Source: Zygaena filipendulae
Lineage: Eukaryota; Arthropoda; Insecta; Lepidoptera; Zygaenidae
DNA: 64,000 nucleotides
NCBI GenBank assembly: GCA_907165275.2
Contig: OU015652.1
Coordinates: 5,843,001 to 5,907,000 of the forward strand
Direction: 5' to 3'
This document shows, piece after piece, positions 59,534 to 64,000 of the stretch. How positions within the stretch are numbered: the stretch's first letter is position 1; every line of letters starts with the position of its first letter. The position numbers and the translations under genes were made by a program. The notes under the pieces were generated by a model. It saw only the letters and a program-made list of their open reading frames with translations, was not told the DNA's origin and ran no database searches.

Positions 59534-61978
59534 ATTATATTTGTTCTACTAGTAACTACATGCGTTGGTAAATATAGATTTTTATGGCAGTTTTTTTTTG
59601 TTGAACACTAACTTATGTCTGCAGTTCCACTCCTAATTACCTTTAATACAAACAAAAATTAGGAACACATTCAAAATTTTTGTAATTGTGACTGTGCGAT
59701 TTTCGGCAGTTAGTGTGTTGTATTGGTAGTTAAGGGTAATCATCGCATTGCTTCAAGCTTCTAACCTTAGCAACTGAGATCTTTGGAAAATAATACACAG
59801 GCATAATATTCAATAATGGTTTATTAAATTTTGACATTTTACGAAAAGTGTTTCCATGACAAGCTTCAGTTTGCGTACATGTAGTTATGAACCATGTCAT
59901 AATAATTTATCTATACACATTTATATCTCTAAAAGAAATTAAGACAATAACACAACAAAAAATAATAAAATCTTAATTTGTGTAGGTGCAACAAACATTA
60001 GGTTTTTTAAATAGAATCGCAATTCTCGGATTGACTAACGTCAAAAGGCAAACAACTATGTGACTGTCTTATTTTGATGAACTTGGCGATGCAAGTTTCA
60101 GTGTGTTTCTTTTTGTGTGTATGTGAGAGATGGATATTTTTTATGCCTTTATTTTATGCTGACTGACCTTCTGGTTTCCCAAAATATCAGGTACCTAATA
60201 GGTATTAGGTACGAATACCTACGACGTATGAACTTTTTTGATGCATATGCAATGTTGAGAATCTAATAATATAATCAACTATGAATAATAATACTAATCG
60301 ATTTGTTTTGATGATTGATTCTATTTTCAGTTAAGACACTTGAACTCAAAGTATACAGTCTCAGTTAAAGTTTATGAGATAAGTGTTTTTAAAATTCTGA
60401 CTGAATACAGACGTTGATAAGCTTTGTTTTCAAGTTTTAAAAATGTAAGCATTTGCTCATTTTGATTACATATTTTTCTATGATTCCAATAGTTATATAA
60501 TTTGTTGACTATTGTCAAAAGTTCATAATATGTAGATACATAAACAGTTTTAAGAGATCAAAACATTCACTAATTTAGTGTAGGTACATTTGTAACAGAC
60601 ATGAAACTCTTATATAATTTCGTAATAGATACCACACTTGTGTACAACTCTACCCAGTCCCATAATTTGCTAAGCGACTCTACCACATCAATTTATCTAT
60701 TTCAGTATGTCATTATCAATATAAGTTCTATAAATTATATAACTTCATAACAATATTTACAAAGCCTAGAAAACTAACTTACAATTAAATGCCATTTACA
60801 TTTTCAATAAATAGTGTTTACAATATCATACATTACAAGCGCTAGAATTCATGCTTTTTTATTATGATATGGCTTTTTTATTTATTAAGTCGACGAAGGT
60901 ACTTACAAATAAGCCTTTGAACGCATATTTAAAAATTATACGTCGACCAAAGTTTGCATAACATTTTGATGTTCTTAATTTTCATTTACTTTTTTTCACT
61001 GAAAAATATCTCTTGATAATATTTTAATTATAATTTATAATACCATTGTTAGGTGATTACCTAATTTATAAAAAAATTAAACATATTCAAACGCTGAGAA
61101 TTCTCATCAATATCAATTAAAATACTTAAATAAGCGGTGGTAATTGAGGAACTTCATCAAGCTAGGCGAGATATTATGTCCATAATTTGAGATTGCTCAG
61201 TTAATGATGCTGATGTACTTAGGTGTTATCGAAAACCAGCATTACGTAATTACTTGAGCAAACAATTGCTCAGGATTTAAATATATTTTGACTAGTTTTG
61301 TAACTTATTCTAATTACTAAGCTAAGCTTAATTACACTGGCATTTGCAGTCTTAAAAACCTGGCTACAAGATGATTACCGTCACAATTACGTAATTAGTA
61401 CCATCCTATATCGTTCTGTGGCTGGTCTAACGGAAAAACGCATTTACCTACTGTGCCCTGATAATAATAATAAATAAAACGATCACTTACAACATAGTAC
61501 TAATTTTATAAAGCTATAAGATAAAGTGAGGTAGCGTTATTACTAACTAGTGGAATATTTACATATTCTGACAAATGCAATGTTCACGTGTTTTCTTCGT
61601 TTGGTACACAATCGCGACAAGGTTTGAAGCTCGTTATAAGGATGGGTGAATATAATTTTTTTATTTGATAATTAGGACAATAATAACGGGGAGATATTAT
61701 GATAATTTAACACCGATGATATCGCTTTAACTTTATACGTTAGTTACATTTATTATTATATATACGAGTATTTAACTTACATGCACACATTATTCCTATA
61801 AGGTACTAAAACGTGTGCAGCTTTGTAGATGACTAGATTAGAATATGATTTAACGGGAGTATAAAAGAGCTACTAATCGTATATTTTATCGTTAACCGTT
61901 AACTTTTTTCGATCACTGCAAGGATCCACGTTGGACACATATTGTACTGAGGATAATACCTTGACTTTGAACAACAAA
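59534..61978. other. Spacer between convergent mRpL16 and receptor genes
   Basis: AT-rich, no open frame. It may contain a long alternative 3' UTR of the minus-strand receptor gene, because an AATAAA (minus) lies at 59825-59820. No repeat family of this window occurs here, which is unusual for the region. Confidence 0.5.
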
Positions 61979-61984
61979 TTTATT
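61979..61984 (-). terminator. Candidate poly(A) signal AATAAA for the receptor gene
   Basis: On the minus strand AATAAA begins inside the stop codon of the readthrough frame. Using it would give a 3' UTR of roughly 320 nt. Another AATAAA at 59825-59820 would give a 2.5-kb UTR reaching close to the mRpL16 stop codon. Confidence 0.4.
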
Positions 61985-62285
61985 CGTACGCTTCGCTGAG
62001 GTGCTCCAATAAGAATTTGAGTTGTCGTTTCATAAAAATATTTTTATGAGCGATGGAGTCACAGAGCATCTGTGTTGGTACCACTACTCTATTACCGTTA
62101 GCGTTACTAATGTTCTCGTATATGTGTGTGTTGTTGTTGTGTGCGTCAACAGTACTATCCTCGGGCCCGGCCGCCCCGGACGTATCATCGGCTGTATTGT
62201 AAACGTCGATTGTGGGAGCTTTGATGATATGTTGATAATTAAACGTTGACAATATCTGCCGGATCTTTGCAATGATCTGCTCTAC
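61980..62285 (-). CDS. Possible readthrough / alternative C-terminal extension of the receptor gene (101 codons)
   Basis: Immediately after the TGA that ends the receptor ORF (62286-62288), the same frame stays open for 101 codons to TAA at 61980-61982. The frame reads VEQIIAKIRQILSTFNYQH, then a polar stretch rich in D, N, T and A with the tyrosine motif HIYENI, and ends LLEHLSEAYE. The TAA overlaps AATAAA (61984-61979 on the minus strand), so the frame fills essentially the whole predicted 3' UTR. It could be used by stop-codon readthrough (context GCC TGA GTA) or by alternative splicing, for example via an AG at about 62253. It could also be a chance open frame; the AT-rich surroundings make 101 codons without a stop unusual. 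Confidence 0.4.
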   Translation of the reverse strand, partial: VEQIIAKIRQILSTFNYQHIIKAPTIDVYNTADDTSGAAGPEDSTVDAHNNNTHIYENISNANGNRVVVPTQMLCDSIAHKNIFMKRQLKFLLEHLSEAYE

Positions 62286-64000
62286 TCAGGCGTTTGATTC
62301 CTGCGAAAAATTTGAAAATCTTCGTCAGTCTGGTATTTGTGTTAGAATAATTTTATTATATTTTTTTTATTTTATTGTGTATTGGAATACTCTACTTTCT
62401 AGTCAAGTGGTAGGGTTTAGCTGACTAAAGGTATCTATGATTAATAATAAAAATGTGTCAAGTGAAAAATCTAATGCACAGGCTAGGAATGGATCCTTAA
62501 ATTGCTGCAGAGCTGTGACAGTAATGTAGAATATTTAGTTAGGGCCAGGTTGTTCTAAATTTACATCTTGAATCTATTACAAATTAGGTGCCAAATCGGT
62601 TTTAGGTATTGAGCAAAAAAAAAAAAACATGAAAAAGCTTGTAAACGCAACTCGTGATATCAACGGAGAGAAAATCACGATTGATCGTACAAATTTGTGA
62701 AGTCGGATTGTTTTACAGGTTACATTTAAAATCTTCAAACGACATAGTACCTTTCTGATAGAAATTACAATAAATGATGTCACTGTTGTAGTACAATATT
62801 TTACTATTTATTTATCCTTTACAACTGACACGCGGCGGCCAACGTTACCGCGCTGCATGCATCAGCGCACGCTAATATATGAACGTTATTTCAATAATGT
62901 ATAGTACAAAATTTGATTTAACACGTATGGGAATGCAAATTTTCGGAATAACTTGTCCATAACGAACAACAAGAAAAATAATCTTATTCCTGTCTGTTTA
63001 ATATGTATAGGTAATATCTAAACCTACTGTAATACTGCGCGGCTTGTTAGTTTAGTAATATATTCTAGTTTTTATATGTACTTATAATACCGTATAAAAT
63101 TTTTCATTTAATTAATTAGTTAATAGACATATCAAACTCTACGCTATCTAATATCTCTATTTAAAATGCATCGAAATTTAGGCTCTATCATTCATAAGAG
63201 AGTAAGTAGTTAAGTACATTAAACATCGAAATATAATTAGTTGTTTAGATAGATAGTAATAAATAATGATAAAAGAGTCGTTTCCTATACGGTGATCGAG
63301 CTGTTGTCGATGTTGATAAGCGGCAGCGAGACTACACTAGAAGCGTGGCGGGACGGTGTGTTGCGATTTATACCTTGAGGTTGTGGAAATAGTGCATGAT
63401 CTGTTCGTAGTCCATGGCCATGTCGTCGAGGCCGAGCGACTCGGTGGGCGCGTCCGCGCACGGCTCGCCGTCGCCGCCGCGGGAGTACATGGGGTTGCCA
63501 ACTATCGTCGCGCGTTTCACTTCTGGAGAACTGCTTCCTATTGAAGAAAAAAATAGGTTATAAAATTACTAGACGTAGGTATAATAGTTGTTGAGACTTG
63601 AGACCTACTTTTAAGTATTCAGAACACGTAAATATTTACACATCAGGGTAAACATGTATGTGATGAACATATTTTGTGCTTACCCTGAGTCTAACAATGT
63701 GTTGAGTAGGTGTGTATGATAAGAATATATTTAAAAAAGCATTATAGGTACCTATTATATCAGTTTTCTAGTATCCATAGTAGTACGTCTTATAATAGAA
63801 GTTTGCGATCAAGTGGTGTCGAGTGATTTTATTAGAGTACGTAATTATTATTATTTGTACCTATTGATAAATTAATAAAACTATAAATTATTATTAACCC
63901 ATGAATAAATCTGACAGAAAATATTTTGCAAACCTCGTGTCTCACCTTTGCTTTGTTTTGTGGGCTCTACAAAATCGCCTTTTCTATTCTTGTGCCTCAT
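62286..64000 (-). CDS. C-terminal exons of a probable single-pass adhesion receptor (partial, runs off right edge)
   Basis: Three minus-strand exons join in phase: 63946-64000 (edge to donor GTGAGA), 63374-63537, and a terminal exon from 62300 whose first codons read ESNA then TGA (62286-62288). The visible 77 residues form a cytoplasmic-type tail: a basic juxtamembrane MRHKNRKGDF, resembling the protein 4.1-binding segment of neurexin/Caspr-type receptors, then IVGNPMYSRGG, an acidic stretch with ESLGLDDMAMDYEQIMHYF, and the end HNLKESNA. The transmembrane and extracellular parts are outside the window. This style of tail suggests a cadherin, neurexin or EGF/laminin-G type receptor, but I cannot name the gene. 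Phase agreement across three exons and the GC-rich codon use make the coding call solid. Confidence 0.8.

Noticed and set aside
1..64000. Search for tRNA, rRNA, operon or prokaryotic-type features
   Set aside because: No cloverleaf with A and B boxes, no rRNA segments and no ribosome-binding-site-led gene strings were found; the intron-containing genes show nuclear eukaryotic DNA.

Overview
The window looks like nuclear DNA of an insect, most likely a moth or butterfly (Lepidoptera). The evidence is AT-rich sequence full of AGGTACCTAC-type runs, compact genes with short GT-AG introns, and very many dispersed repeats ending in ...GCACAGCTAGTA or carrying the GGAGGAG...AAGTCGGTTAA tail that I associate with lepidopteran genomes. 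The organism call is inference; the gene structures are read directly from the sequence.

The left 45 kb is gene-poor. It holds a 2.17-kb pentanucleotide array (101 TTCTG units, then about 331 TTCTA units), an aspartate-rich simple repeat, many MITE-like inverted-repeat elements, fragments of at least two non-LTR retrotransposons (one nested in an older repeat with a visible target duplication), and scattered GC-rich islands that could be enhancers or non-coding first exons of a gene extending beyond the window. I could not assign a confident protein there.

The right 19 kb is a compact gene cluster. In order: a putative zinc metallopeptidase of the fungal YIL108W / Metallopep type (+, 45.1-47.1 kb, 552 aa); a complete five-exon glycolipid transfer protein (GLTP, +, 47.6-51.2 kb, 213 aa); a complete three-exon TMEM17-like ciliary membrane protein (-, 54.7-55.8 kb, 144 aa); a complete five-exon mitochondrial ribosomal protein uL16m/mRpL16 (+, 57.7-59.5 kb, 242 aa); and the last three exons of a probable single-pass membrane adhesion receptor (-, 62.3-64.0 kb, continuing off the right edge). 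The genes have unrelated jobs (proteolysis, lipid transport, cilium, mitochondrial translation, adhesion) and look like ordinary independent neighbours; mRpL16 and the receptor gene converge.

The most interesting signal is in the receptor gene. Its conserved-looking C-terminus ends at a TGA, yet the same frame stays open for another 101 codons, and the next stop overlaps an AATAAA signal. The entire short 3' UTR could therefore encode a translational-readthrough or alternative C-terminal extension. Other notable points are a TMEM17 stop codon placed 1 bp from a piggyBac-like MITE boundary, a one-codon first coding exon in the metallopeptidase gene, and several MITE families defined by comparing copies within the window.
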